From CAMYOC01 sp963704875 (GTDB taxonomy: Bacteria; Pseudomonadota; Gammaproteobacteria; Steroidobacterales; XN24), in the NCBI GenBank assembly GCA_963704875.1, contig CAVPIA010000008.1, forward strand, positions 1,240,001 to 1,304,000: a stretch of 64,000 bases of DNA, in the 5' to 3' direction. The position numbers and the translations under genes were made by a program. The stretch's first letter is position 1. Each line of letters opens with the position of its first letter. The notes beneath the pieces are model-generated. The model was given only the letters and a program-made list of their open reading frames with translations, was not told where the DNA came from and searched no databases. Below are positions 26,224 through 35,143 of this stretch, piece after piece.

Positions 26224-26802
26224 CTAGGGCAGTTTCTGCAGCATGCCTGCTGCAGACTGTCCAACCTCATTTGCCGGATCGATCTCGACTGCGCGAGTCA
26301 GGGCAGCGCGCGCCTGCTCCAGATTACCCACCTGGCTATTAACAAACCCCAGTGTCAACCAGATTCGCTGATATCCGGGATCCATTGCGACCCCCTCGTT
26401 CAGCCACTGCAACGCCTCGTCGGATCGGTCGAGGTAATGCAGCGTGATGCCGAGATTATTGTAGACATTGACGTTACCGGCGCCTGACGCGAGCAACTCC
26501 TGATACAGGACAGCCGCCTGTTCATACTGCCCACCGCTGAATAATGTGTCCGCCTGTCTTGCGCGCTCGATTGGATCCGCCGGGATGGCTGGACCCATCG
26601 TCGCCGGACCGAAGGGGTTGCCGCCTGCCGGGGTTCGCTCCTTCCAGACCGGAATGACCGGTGCTGGCGGCGGCCCGTTTGAATCGGCGATGCTCGCATC
26701 AGGCAGATAATAGGCCCTCGTGGCGGCAAAGACCGCAAGCCCGAAACCAACCTGCAGCAGGGCCATCCACAGCCAGAAACCTGCCTTGCGCTTGTTCCCC
26801 AT
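26224..26802 (-). CDS. Membrane-anchored TPR protein
   Basis: 192 residues. Residues 8-27 (FWLWMALLQVGFGLAVFAAT) form an N-terminal anchor, followed by a Pro-rich linker and about three TPR repeats from residue 80 (RARQADTLFSGGQYEQAAVLY, VNVYNNLGITLHYLDRSDEA, RIWLTLGFVNSQVGNLEQAR). The TPR domain probably faces the periplasm. The ATG overlaps the TAA of the upstream DUF4920 gene (TAATG), so the two are translated as a pair. Partner unknown. Confidence 0.8.
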   Translation of the reverse strand: MGNKRKAGFWLWMALLQVGFGLAVFAATRAYYLPDASIADSNGPPPAPVIPVWKERTPAGGNPFGPATMGPAIPADPIERARQADTLFSGGQYEQAAVLYQELLASGAGNVNVYNNLGITLHYLDRSDEALQWLNEGVAMDPGYQRIWLTLGFVNSQVGNLEQARAALTRAVEIDPANEVGQSAAGMLQKLP

Positions 26803-27392
26803 TATTTCGGAATACTGACCGACGTTGCGACGATCTGGTATTCGACTCGCGAACCGGACCGGGCGTCAGATGCCGGCGGTTTGGCCATATCTTTCAAAGT
26901 ATCTCCTTGCACGCTTGCATCAGCCGCCTGGTCGGTTTGTTGAAGATCGGCAGCGTAGTGCTTCGCTTTGGCCTCGCTGATTTCGGTCTCGGAGAAAGTA
27001 CCGGCGAGCGTGACCCGCTTGCCTGCTGAGTCGGTGGGGATAAAGAAACTGTAGTCCTTGAAGGTCACCCGGGCGACAGCGTCACCGTCCTGGGCAATAA
27101 AGAAGCAACCCTTTTTCTGACACACCTTCTCGATGCGTGTCGTCACCAGCACTTCACTGTCGAGATAGCGATCCTTGTCTCGGACGAGTTCCTGCAAAGT
27201 CACGGTGGGGCCGGAATCGTCAAGCATCGCGCCGAACACTTCACGCGTATCAGTGGTCATCACCGGTTCTGACAGGCGAACTACGTTGCTCGCCGGATCA
27301 GCAATAACCGGAGCAACACCAGAATCGGCGGCATGTGTCACAGTCACGGCCTGAACAAGGAAGAACCAACAAAGGCCTGTGTGTACGCGCAT
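26802..27392 (-). CDS. Exported DUF4920-domain protein
   Basis: 196 residues with a signal peptide (MRVHTGLCWFFLVQAVTVTHA). The core VTTRIEKVCQKKGCFFIAQDG...VTFKDYSFFIPTDSAGKRVTLAGTF...AKAKHYAADL matches the DUF4920 pattern, including the two cysteines of CQKKGC. This domain has an OB-like fold and is seen in periplasmic proteins of marine bacteria; its role is unknown. The paired cysteines could bind metal or be redox active. Translationally coupled to the TPR gene downstream and divergent from the TolB/TPR gene at 27491. Confidence 0.82.
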   Translation of the reverse strand: MRVHTGLCWFFLVQAVTVTHAADSGVAPVIADPASNVVRLSEPVMTTDTREVFGAMLDDSGPTVTLQELVRDKDRYLDSEVLVTTRIEKVCQKKGCFFIAQDGDAVARVTFKDYSFFIPTDSAGKRVTLAGTFSETEISEAKAKHYAADLQQTDQAADASVQGDTLKDMAKPPASDARSGSRVEYQIVATSVSIPK

Positions 27393-27490
27393 GTTTCACC
27401 TCCAAAAACTACCGGGATAGGAATGTTACCGTCGCCGGCCTGATTCGGCCAGATGCTATTGTCGCGGCAAGGAATTCGTATACTGCGCTT

Positions 27491-29293
27491 ATGAATACTC
27501 AACGCCGGGATACCGAAGGCTCTGCCGGGCTGCGCCGATTCCTTCTGGATCTCAAGCGTCGCAAAGTCTATCGCGCGATCGCGGTCTATATCGTAGTGGC
27601 CTATGTCTCGCTGGAAGTCGTGAACCTGTTGATTCCGGCGACAACGCTGCCTGTCTGGGCGGACGAATTGTTGCTCGCCATTGCGATTGTCGGCTTGCCC
27701 ATAGTGGCTGTGTTGGCATGGATTTTTGAGATCACCCCGGACGGAGTGAAGGTCACCGCGCCGGCCGACGCTGTGCCTGGCGAACGATCGGGTCAGCAAA
27801 CGGGGGGTTGGCTCTGGGCCGGTGTCGCCATGCTCGCTGCATTTGCGGCGCTGGGCTGGTATCTCGTCGCGGGTGGCACATCGGGGACCGCAGATCGGAC
27901 CATCGCGGTGCTTCCGTTCGAGGCGCTCGGCCCCGCAGAATCTACCGCATTTTCGGAAGGCGTCCATGCCGGGGTGCTGACACGCTTGTCCAGTCTCTCG
28001 GGACTGGACGTCATCTCCCGAACCTCTGTCATGCGTTACCGCGAGCCCGGAAGATCGCTGCCTGAAATCGCTGCCGAGCTGGGAGCTGGCTGGGTCGTTG
28101 TCGGCGAAGTGCAGGAGGTGGGGGGGCAGGTGCAGGTCATTGCCAGGCTGATCAACGCGGGCACCGACAGGCAGATCTGGGCAGAGGAATACCAGCGCGA
28201 GCTCAGCGCTGAAAATGTGTTCAGCATTCAGTCTGACATCACCCGCCAGATCGCGCGGGCGCTGGAAGCCCGACTCAGCCCCGAGGAACTCGAGCAGGTC
28301 GACCGCATGCCAACCAGAGACCTGGCGGCGTATGAGCTCTACCTTGAAGGGCGTTCCTTGCTCGCCCAACGAACCGAAGTGGCGATGCGTCGTGCGGAGG
28401 AATACTTCACCCAGGCCATCGACCAGGATCCGGCTTTCACTACCGCATACGTCGGGCTGGCTGACAGCCTGATGCTGCGTATCAGCTATGGTCACGAGCA
28501 TAGCGACGATTCGGTGAACCGGGCACGGGGTGCGCTGCAGCGCGCTATCGAGCTGGACCCGACCCTTGGCGAAGCGCATGCATCACTGGCATTGGTTTAT
28601 CTGTACACGGACCGTCAGCAAGGGCCGGCCGCGCTGCGTGAGCTCGAGCGAGCCATCGAGCTGCGACCCAACTACGCCGATGCGTTTATCTGGCTATGCT
28701 GGACTCAACTCCTGTTGGGCCAGCCAGAAATGGCCATGCTTAGCAGCCGTCGGGCCGTTGAACTCAATCCCCTTTCGGTCGAAGCCGGCGGCAACCTGGC
28801 CTCTTCGCTGCAGGCCAACGGGGATTACGAATTGGCGCTGGCTGAGAACCAGCGGGTCCTTGATATTCAGCCGGGATGGCAAAGCGCGCTGCTGGGACAA
28901 GGCCTGCTGCTATACGAGCTGGGGCGCTTGCAGGAAGCCGAAGCGGTATTGGCCGACGTGTCGGTCCCGTGGGCCAAATCTGCCGCACAAGACACTTTGG
29001 CTCTGGTCCACGTTGCATCCGGCAACGACCTTCGCAGCCGCGAGCTGCTGGCTGAAGCTGAGGCTGAGGGCCGCTGGTTTTCGATGAGTTTGATAAACGC
29101 CGCGATGGGTCAGAAAGAGCAGGCGATTGAGGCGCTGGAGCAAGTCGATGAGTGGGACGACTGGTCGACTCTGGCGCTTAGATACTTCTATCCAGATGTC
29201 TGGGCAACGATCAAAGACGACCCGCGCTTTGGCGCTGTTGTCCGTAAATTAGATAATGCCTGGGGCGTGGGAGCTGATCAGAAAAAGCGGTAG
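27491..29293 (+). CDS. Membrane protein with TolB/FlgO-like domain and TPR repeats
   Basis: 600 residues from ATG 27491. The N-terminal block (LKRRKVYRAIAVYIVVAYVS...IFEITPDGVKVTAP) carries two helices typical of a family often mislabelled adenylate cyclase, followed by a third helix near residues 112-130. A TolB/FlgO-like domain runs from about 138 to 255 (TIAVLPFEALGPAESTAFSEGV...LINAGTDRQIWAEEYQ), and TPRs fill the rest. No winged-helix or cyclase domain is present. Such proteins are thought to be periplasmic scaffolds or sensors; output unknown. It is a paralogue of the 31155-33434 gene and convergent with it. Confidence 0.85.
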   Translation: MNTQRRDTEGSAGLRRFLLDLKRRKVYRAIAVYIVVAYVSLEVVNLLIPATTLPVWADELLLAIAIVGLPIVAVLAWIFEITPDGVKVTAPADAVPGERSGQQTGGWLWAGVAMLAAFAALGWYLVAGGTSGTADRTIAVLPFEALGPAESTAFSEGVHAGVLTRLSSLSGLDVISRTSVMRYREPGRSLPEIAAELGAGWVVVGEVQEVGGQVQVIARLINAGTDRQIWAEEYQRELSAENVFSIQSDITRQIARALEARLSPEELEQVDRMPTRDLAAYELYLEGRSLLAQRTEVAMRRAEEYFTQAIDQDPAFTTAYVGLADSLMLRISYGHEHSDDSVNRARGALQRAIELDPTLGEAHASLALVYLYTDRQQGPAALRELERAIELRPNYADAFIWLCWTQLLLGQPEMAMLSSRRAVELNPLSVEAGGNLASSLQANGDYELALAENQRVLDIQPGWQSALLGQGLLLYELGRLQEAEAVLADVSVPWAKSAAQDTLALVHVASGNDLRSRELLAEAEAEGRWFSMSLINAAMGQKEQAIEALEQVDEWDDWSTLALRYFYPDVWATIKDDPRFGAVVRKLDNAWGVGADQKKR

Positions 29294-29376
29294 AAAACGC
29301 GCTGTACGCCGAGTCAGGCATCGGCCGTGGGCCGGCTGGCGAGCCCGGATGTCCAGCCTTCGGTGGCCGCACTGAT

Positions 29377-29544
29377 CTACTCGACGGTGTCGGGATGGGC
29401 CGGAACATCCTGGGCTGTATCGTCAGTCGCGCCGGCCTCGGGATCCTCTTTCTTTTGCATCCGCCGGGCGCGCTTCTCATCGGCTTTGCGCTTCTTCTCC
29501 ATCTCGCGCTGACGCTTGGCGAACGTGTGTTGATTCTTTGCCAT
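29377..29544 (-). CDS. Small basic coiled-coil protein
   Basis: 55 residues from ATG 29544. The sequence MAKNQHTFAKRQREMEKKRK is a pattern I recognise from a conserved group of tiny gammaproteobacterial proteins of unknown function. It continues as a Lys/Arg/Glu-rich helix and ends in an acidic tail (DTAQDVPAHPDTVE). The strong basic charge suggests binding to nucleic acid or ribosomes, which is inference. The stop lies about 80 bases from the convergent TolB/TPR gene. Confidence 0.65.
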   Translation of the reverse strand: MAKNQHTFAKRQREMEKKRKADEKRARRMQKKEDPEAGATDDTAQDVPAHPDTVE

Positions 29545-29775
29545 TGATGTCCTTGCCCGTGCTGTCTTTTTCGCTTGACGCAGTATTGCATGAAGCCAGT
29601 AAGCGGTAACTATCATGGCACAGACACGGGCCTGGCGGGGTTGAAAGCCGCTGCACCGCGCACTTTTTTACCCCAGTCAGACTCAGCGTGAGGACATCAA
29701 ACGGGACGCCGCAGGACGCTGGGCGGACGAAGGGCGGAGCAAGGAGCGGGGCAGGGTGTTGCGGGTTGCCTGCTC

Positions 29776-30831
29776 TCAGAACTCGTACGACAGTCCGGTA
29801 GTGACCGCGTAATCCGCCCTGGCCGCGTCGTCACTGGAGGGATCCGTATCGTAGGACCCGCCGAATGTGAGATCGAGAAAAAAGTCGCTGACGAATTCCT
29901 TGCTCAGCGTGACTTCGTAATTCGAGCGTACCCGCCCGAAATCACTGATCCCGGGGAACACCAGCAAGTTAACGGTCAGATCGAGCTTTGGCGTGTCGTA
30001 CAGGAAGCTCTCATAGGTCGTCTGCAGGATGCCTTCCAGATTGGTCTCGGCGGTGCCGTCACCGCTTTCTTCCCGGGCCACCGCCAGTCCCGTCGCGGCC
30101 AGCCACTTGCGCCGGTTGTTCTGTTTGAAGAACTTGCCAAAACCCGCGCCAAGCGTCAGCCGCAGATCGATGTCCAGTTCGTCATTCTGCTGCGCCTGTC
30201 CAAGCAGGAACCAGTATTTCCTGTTGTCGCGCAGGAACTTGTACTGGCCGGTCCCAAGGCTTGCCGTCGACGAGCCATCCCCATCATCGGTCACGTCAGA
30301 GCGCAGCGATGCGGTCAGTACTCGACGCTCGCTGACATATTCGGTGTCTGCGTAGATATTGGCTTTGGTAACACTGCTGCCTTTGTCATAGCTGTAGCCC
30401 GCACCCACCTTCAGGTCGTTACGATCTCGCCAGTTGTCTTCGACCGGGGTAATGCGGACGAAATCGAGGATGGGCAGGGGCTTACTGCCTCGTGCGCCGG
30501 TGACGGCCAGCGTTTCCTGTCCGCCAGCATCGCTGAGATCGCCAAAGTAGCGTCGACCGTTGCTGAGCTGGACCCGATAGAAATGCTTGCTGACCAGTGT
30601 CTGCACGTCGTCCCACTCGATATAGATCGTGCCCATCGAGTCCGTGCTGTAGCGCAGGCGGCCACGATCCAGGCTCTTGACCTCGCCGGTAATGCGATCG
30701 CCGTTCTTCAGCGTAACCACATCCGTCTTTGCCGCGTGCGCGGTAGATATCGACAAACAAGTGAGCAAGGCCCCAACAGCAACGATCCCGGACAAAAAGC
30801 GGTTTTGATGTTTGGTTCCAACAGGCAGCAT
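29776..30831 (-). CDS. DUF481-family outer membrane protein
   Basis: 351 residues. A signal peptide (GIVAVGALLTCLSISTAHA) is followed by a small N-terminal domain (DVVTLKNGDRITGEVKSLDRG...TIYIEWDDVQTLVSKH) and then a DUF481 beta-barrel of alternating strands from about residue 135, ending in Phe (TGLSYEF), the usual signal for outer-membrane insertion by Bam. The two-domain layout is standard for this family. Function unknown. It stands alone between the two TolB/TPR genes. Confidence 0.85.
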   Translation of the reverse strand: MLPVGTKHQNRFLSGIVAVGALLTCLSISTAHAAKTDVVTLKNGDRITGEVKSLDRGRLRYSTDSMGTIYIEWDDVQTLVSKHFYRVQLSNGRRYFGDLSDAGGQETLAVTGARGSKPLPILDFVRITPVEDNWRDRNDLKVGAGYSYDKGSSVTKANIYADTEYVSERRVLTASLRSDVTDDGDGSSTASLGTGQYKFLRDNRKYWFLLGQAQQNDELDIDLRLTLGAGFGKFFKQNNRRKWLAATGLAVAREESGDGTAETNLEGILQTTYESFLYDTPKLDLTVNLLVFPGISDFGRVRSNYEVTLSKEFVSDFFLDLTFGGSYDTDPSSDDAARADYAVTTGLSYEF

Positions 30832-31154
30832 GATGCGACGCTCGTGTTATTCAGCAAGGGGTTTGTGTATTGGCCGAATCTGGTGAGGTTGCCCGGCCGC
30901 CAGAGCCGGGAATTCCGGCATATTTGGCGGGTGAACCGGATTCAACGGCGCTGATTATTGCAGATTTTGCGGCTCACTGAGTCGGCATCACGTCTGACCG
31001 GCCAGCTCTGGATTTCGCCGATGATCTCCACCCGCGCCAGTGCGTCCATCAGGACAGCCCCGCATTGGCAACCGCATGGTCATTCCTACGCTCTGGCGCT
31101 TGCGTGCCTGCTTGCTTAAAACGCTGCAAGCGCAAATGCCGTCCGTCGTTACAG
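30832..31154. other. Gene-free stretch upstream of the DUF481 gene
   Basis: 323 bases without a convincing gene. It holds an inverted repeat CCCGGC / GCCGGG (30892-30910), probably in the leader or promoter region of the minus-strand DUF481 gene, and the 3' flank of the second TolB/TPR gene. Confidence 0.5.
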
Positions 31155-33434
31155 TTATTGACCCGGCGGCTCCGGCTGGCCGGATGCCCTCAGCATGTGA
31201 AGCTGTTCGGCTATCTCTGCATTGAGTTCGGCCATAAAAGCCTGGTAAACCGGTTCATCCCGGATGGGTGCATACATGGAATCGCGTTCCCACCAGAACC
31301 AGGGCAAGTCCTTGGTGGCCAGGCGCTGGCGCTCGCGCATACTCTCGACCGCCGCCTGTGCATCCCCCAGAAACGCATAAATCGCCGCCCGGATGTCGGC
31401 AGCGCTCACGGGCGAGTAGCCCCATCGATTCATCTGCAGTCCCTGCAGCAGTCCTTCAGCGACCTCGATCGCAAGATCGCGGCCATCCCGCGCGGCAATT
31501 ACCGGCAGTGCCAGGATGCGGCCGAAAACGTCATCACGGCCAATATCACTGTTGAAATCCACTGCGGTGACGCCCGGCCGATAGCCCTCGATAGCGCGCT
31601 GGGCCGTGGCCACATCGCCCTGGGCCAGACTGACATCACGGACAATAATCAGCGCGATGATTTCCGCGTTAAACCGGTTGCCCGGGAACGCGTCCAGACT
31701 GTTGCGCGTTATCTCCAATGCCTGCGCATCCTGTCCCCGCTGATAGGCGAGCAGCGCGGGGCCCACACGGCTGACCTCGGCTTCGGGGTTCAGGCGCAGG
31801 CTCTCTGCCAGCCAGCGCTCTGCCGCCTGGTCATCGCCCAGGTGCAGATAGCTGATCGCCATGCTGAATGGCGCCTCAGGGTCCAGCGGATCCAGCGCAA
31901 CGGCGGGGGCGGTGAGCAGGGTTGACTCGGCCAGCTCGCCACGCCTCCATTTGAAATCCGCATACGCCATTCTGGCCGCGGGATCGTCCGGCGCCAGATC
32001 GGTCGCCATACGATAGTTCGCTTCTGCTGCGTCAAATTCAGCGAGCGTTTCCTGCAGATTGGCCATGCGTCGACGCAAATTCACCGACAGCGGATCCCTG
32101 TCTATCGCCTTCTGCAGTATCAACACGGCTTCCTGTCTGCGCCCTAGCTCATTCAACACGGCGGTGAGCGCTTCACTGGCGAACGCGTTGCCCGGCTCCA
32201 GCTCCAGCGCCCGCCGCAGCGACGCCTCCGAGGCGGCCCGGTCCGGCTTGTCCGGGTCCTGGAAGTAATCGATAAATCCCTGCATGGACCAGGCCAGCGG
32301 CAGATCCGGGTCCAGCGCAAGCGCTTTCTCTACCTGCTCCCGCACGTCACCGATGATTTGCGGCCAGCTCAGGGTGCCCCATTGCGCCAGCTCCGCCCAG
32401 CTGCGGGCGAGGCCGGCATGAGCCGCGGCAAATTCCGGATCCAGCTCAATTGCTTGCTCAAACATCGCCTCGGCGGCGCGGTAGGCCTCAATCCCGGTGC
32501 CGGCCAGAAACTGCGTGCCCTGCAGATAGGCGTTGTAGGCGTCCATGTTGTGCGTCGGGGTCGGCGCGGGCGCCGATTCTCCGCTGACACCCAGCAACTT
32601 CACCTGCAATGCGCTCGCTACGGACTTTGAAATCTCGTCCTGAATCGCAAACACATCGTCCAGGGTGCGATCGTAGGTTTCGCTCCATAGATGGTAGCCA
32701 TCGCTGGCGTTAATCAACTGAGCGGTGATCCGGATCCGATCGCCGGACTGACGCACGCTTCCCTCGAGCAGATGATTGACGTTGAGGGTCCGGCCGATTT
32801 CCGCCGGATCGCCGACCTCTCCCTTGTAACGGAAAGAGGAGGTTCTGGCCGCTACCCGTAAACCGTCCATCTTCGCCAGTACGTTGAGCAATTCCTCGGT
32901 CAGACCATCCGAGAAGTACTCGTTGTCCTGGCTGTCGCTCATGTTGACAAACGGCAGCACGGCGATAGATCTCTCGGGCGCCGGCGCAAATTTGCTGGCG
33001 GCAATGCTGGCTGGATCGCTGCTCTCGGTCTTTGTCATCTCAGCAACTGCCGGCGCTGTGTCATCGGATTCGCCGGCAATACGCGGGCTTTCGGGCATGA
33101 GGCGGTCCACCACCACCACGGTGATTGCCAGGATCAGCAGGACAACGATCAGGGTATTGATCTTGCGACCGGTGTGGCCGGCGATGGACTGGCTGCGGTC
33201 AATCTCTGTTTCGCGCTTGAGGCCTTCCGGGGTCATTTCGTAGACCCAGGAGAAAATGACCGCGGGCAGAAAACCGAGCGCCAGCAGCATCACCACCAGC
33301 GACCCCGCCCACTCCGGTACCGGCAGCAGTGACGACAGCACGTCGGTCACCTGCAACAGCAGCCAGCTGGCGATCAGATAAAGGACCGCCACCTTGGCGA
33401 CGTTGCGCCGCTTGAGCTCCTCGAAAAACGACAT
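31155..33434 (-). CDS. Membrane protein with TolB/FlgO-like domain and TPR repeats (paralogue)
   Basis: 759 residues. The N-terminus FFEELKRRNVAKVAVLYLIASWLLLQV and VYEMTPEGLKRETEID are the textbook form of this family's membrane module, followed by a third helix at about residues 91-110 (NTLIVVLLILAITVVVVDRLM). The TolB/FlgO-like domain (SIAVLPFVNMSDSQDNEYFSDGLTEELLN...HLWSETYDRTLDDVFAIQDEI) covers about 150-290 and is followed by roughly ten TPR units. Same architecture as the gene at 27491. No DNA-binding or cyclase domain is seen. Confidence 0.88.
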   Translation of the reverse strand: MSFFEELKRRNVAKVAVLYLIASWLLLQVTDVLSSLLPVPEWAGSLVVMLLALGFLPAVIFSWVYEMTPEGLKRETEIDRSQSIAGHTGRKINTLIVVLLILAITVVVVDRLMPESPRIAGESDDTAPAVAEMTKTESSDPASIAASKFAPAPERSIAVLPFVNMSDSQDNEYFSDGLTEELLNVLAKMDGLRVAARTSSFRYKGEVGDPAEIGRTLNVNHLLEGSVRQSGDRIRITAQLINASDGYHLWSETYDRTLDDVFAIQDEISKSVASALQVKLLGVSGESAPAPTPTHNMDAYNAYLQGTQFLAGTGIEAYRAAEAMFEQAIELDPEFAAAHAGLARSWAELAQWGTLSWPQIIGDVREQVEKALALDPDLPLAWSMQGFIDYFQDPDKPDRAASEASLRRALELEPGNAFASEALTAVLNELGRRQEAVLILQKAIDRDPLSVNLRRRMANLQETLAEFDAAEANYRMATDLAPDDPAARMAYADFKWRRGELAESTLLTAPAVALDPLDPEAPFSMAISYLHLGDDQAAERWLAESLRLNPEAEVSRVGPALLAYQRGQDAQALEITRNSLDAFPGNRFNAEIIALIIVRDVSLAQGDVATAQRAIEGYRPGVTAVDFNSDIGRDDVFGRILALPVIAARDGRDLAIEVAEGLLQGLQMNRWGYSPVSAADIRAAIYAFLGDAQAAVESMRERQRLATKDLPWFWWERDSMYAPIRDEPVYQAFMAELNAEIAEQLHMLRASGQPEPPGQ

Positions 33435-33659
33435 GATTGTTCTTGTTCCACCCCGACAGGATGGATCATGGAATATGCTGTGGCGTTTGTCGATGCGAGC
33501 GGTGCCGTATTCCGGTCGATTCGGCCGGGCCTTCGTGCCAGCCGGTCTCCGGCCACAAGTCCCATTTTCCCCGCGGAGACGTTAGACTTTCGGCCGGGCG
33601 GACGCCTGATTTTGACCTCACGCTCACCCCGGGCGTGGTCAGCGCAATAAGAAGTCGTT

Positions 33660-35009
33660 ATGGATGATCTTGTTTCACGGGCACAACGGTACGCGACCCA
33701 GGCACACCGCCGGATCGATCAGCGGCGCAAATACTCAGGGCAACCGTACGACACCCATCTGAAAGCGGTGGCAGACATCGTTCGGTCTGTGACCGACGAT
33801 CCGCAGACTCTCGCCGCGGCCTGGCTGCACGACACACTCGAAGACACGCCGGCAACCTATGAGGAGATTGAGTCCGAATTCGGTACCGAGGTAGCACATC
33901 TGGTCGAAGAGCTGACCGACGTCAGTCGTCCCGCCGACGGCAACCGGGCCGTGCGCAAAGCCATCGACCGTCGCCATCTGGCCCGCGCCAGCGCGCGGGC
34001 CAAAACCATCAAGCTGGCGGACCTGATCGACAACTGTGCCGATATCGCTGGCCACGATGCAAAATTCGGGCGTGTCTTCATTAGCGAGGCAGCCGTTTTG
34101 CTGGAAGTGCTGCTGGACGGCGACCAGAGGCTGCTCACACGTGCGCGGAAGCAGATCAGCAAATATGCGGAGAAGCTGGGACTTCCGCCGCTTCAGGCAG
34201 AACTGCTGGCGCTTGATGAAGACCTGGAAACAGCCTCGAAGGCACTCCACTACCGCCCGCCGGTGGCGCGTCTGTTTATCGATGCCTTTCGCGCCACGGA
34301 TATCGCCGAGCCCTTGCGTTCGTTTGATTCGGTGCGTGACCCTGAGGATATCGGCAGGGTGTTAAAGGACTACGATGCCCCGGTCGCCGGCATTCGAATT
34401 GACGGCGTTGTGGTCGGTTTTGCTTCCCTGGCCGAACTCGATAAGGGCCCCGAGCACGCGCGTCTACGCGCCTTCAGTGCCGATCAGATCGTTGACGGTA
34501 ATGCGTCGCTGGCGGAGGTGGTGCATGTATTGAACCGCCACGAGTTCTGTTTCGTCGGGATGCTGGATGAAGTCATCGCCTATGTTGGCCGCTCGGACTT
34601 TCACAAGCCGGTCGTGAGGATGTGGCTGTTCGGCATTGTCACGCTGGTCGAGATGGAAGTGACCGAGCGCATTGCTGCCCGATGGCCAGATGAATCCTGG
34701 CGTTCATTGATTAGCGCCAGGCGCCTGGAGAAGGCCGAAGCGCTCAAAGCTGAGCGCGAACGGCGCGGCTCAAATTGCCGGCTGCTGGATTGTCTGCAGC
34801 TGTCTGACAAGGGCCGCCTGGTGCTGGCCAATCCGGAGTTCCTCGCAGAATTGGAGTTTCGCACGGCGGGGGCGTTCAAGAGAGCGCTCAAGGAACTCGA
34901 AGGCCTGCGCAACAATCTGGCGCACGGCCAGGAATTTGTCACTGACGACTGGGCACAGATCGTGCGTATGGTCCTCAGGATGGAGGAGATCGCCGGCGCT
35001 GAGCGGTAG
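33660..35009 (+). CDS. SpoT-type HD hydrolase fused to CBS-like and HEPN-motif domains
   Basis: 449 residues. Residues 1-150 match the (p)ppGpp hydrolase (Mesh1/SpoT N-terminal) fold. Metal ligands are His33 (PYDTHLKAV), His57-Asp58 with the ED pair Glu61-Asp62 (WLHDTLEDT) and Asp121 (KLADLIDN). Residues about 215-320 look like a CBS pair (VAGIRIDGVVVGFASLAEL, FCFVGMLDEVIAYVGRSDF). The C-terminal part (WLFGIVTLVEMEVTERI to the end) contains LRNNLAHGQ, with Arg417-xxxx-His422 matching the RX4-6H motif of HEPN nucleases. No synthetase, TGS or ACT domain is present. The gene is single and is followed by a bidirectional terminator. Function is inferred: alarmone or nucleotide hydrolysis tied to a ligand sensor and a possible RNase. 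Confidence 0.8.
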   Translation: MDDLVSRAQRYATQAHRRIDQRRKYSGQPYDTHLKAVADIVRSVTDDPQTLAAAWLHDTLEDTPATYEEIESEFGTEVAHLVEELTDVSRPADGNRAVRKAIDRRHLARASARAKTIKLADLIDNCADIAGHDAKFGRVFISEAAVLLEVLLDGDQRLLTRARKQISKYAEKLGLPPLQAELLALDEDLETASKALHYRPPVARLFIDAFRATDIAEPLRSFDSVRDPEDIGRVLKDYDAPVAGIRIDGVVVGFASLAELDKGPEHARLRAFSADQIVDGNASLAEVVHVLNRHEFCFVGMLDEVIAYVGRSDFHKPVVRMWLFGIVTLVEMEVTERIAARWPDESWRSLISARRLEKAEALKAERERRGSNCRLLDCLQLSDKGRLVLANPEFLAELEFRTAGAFKRALKELEGLRNNLAHGQEFVTDDWAQIVRMVLRMEEIAGAER

Positions 35010-35080
35010 CACCTGTTCCACTGCGGCCGTTCACGAATGGTTGGTTCCGGATAGATCGTTAACTGACAAAGAAGTCACAG

Positions 35081-35109
35081 AAAAAACCCGCCTCGAAGGC
35101 GGGTTTTTT
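35081..35109. terminator. Bidirectional Rho-independent terminator
   Basis: AAAAAACCCGCCT (35081-35093) pairs perfectly with AGGCGGGTTTTTT (35097-35109) around a CGA loop: a GC-rich core flanked by A6 and T6, so it works on both strands. It separates the HD-fusion gene (+) from the convergent PEP-CTERM gene (-). Confidence 0.95.
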
Positions 35110-35143
35110 GCTACTCGGATTCGGATTCGAAACGCTTACCGGC

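Noticed and set aside
27344..28579. 411-codon minus-strand frame inside the TolB/TPR gene
   Set aside because: Antisense to recognisable TolB and TPR domains; no known family.
27491..29293. Adenylate cyclase or CadC-type transcription factor
   Set aside because: No class III cyclase domain and no winged helix are present; such labels are common mis-annotations of this TolB/TPR family.
30960..31090. Minus-strand fragment reading like the tail of a longer protein (MDALARVEIIGEIQSWPVRR)
   Set aside because: About 36 codons only, no ribosome site and no family match; likely chance.
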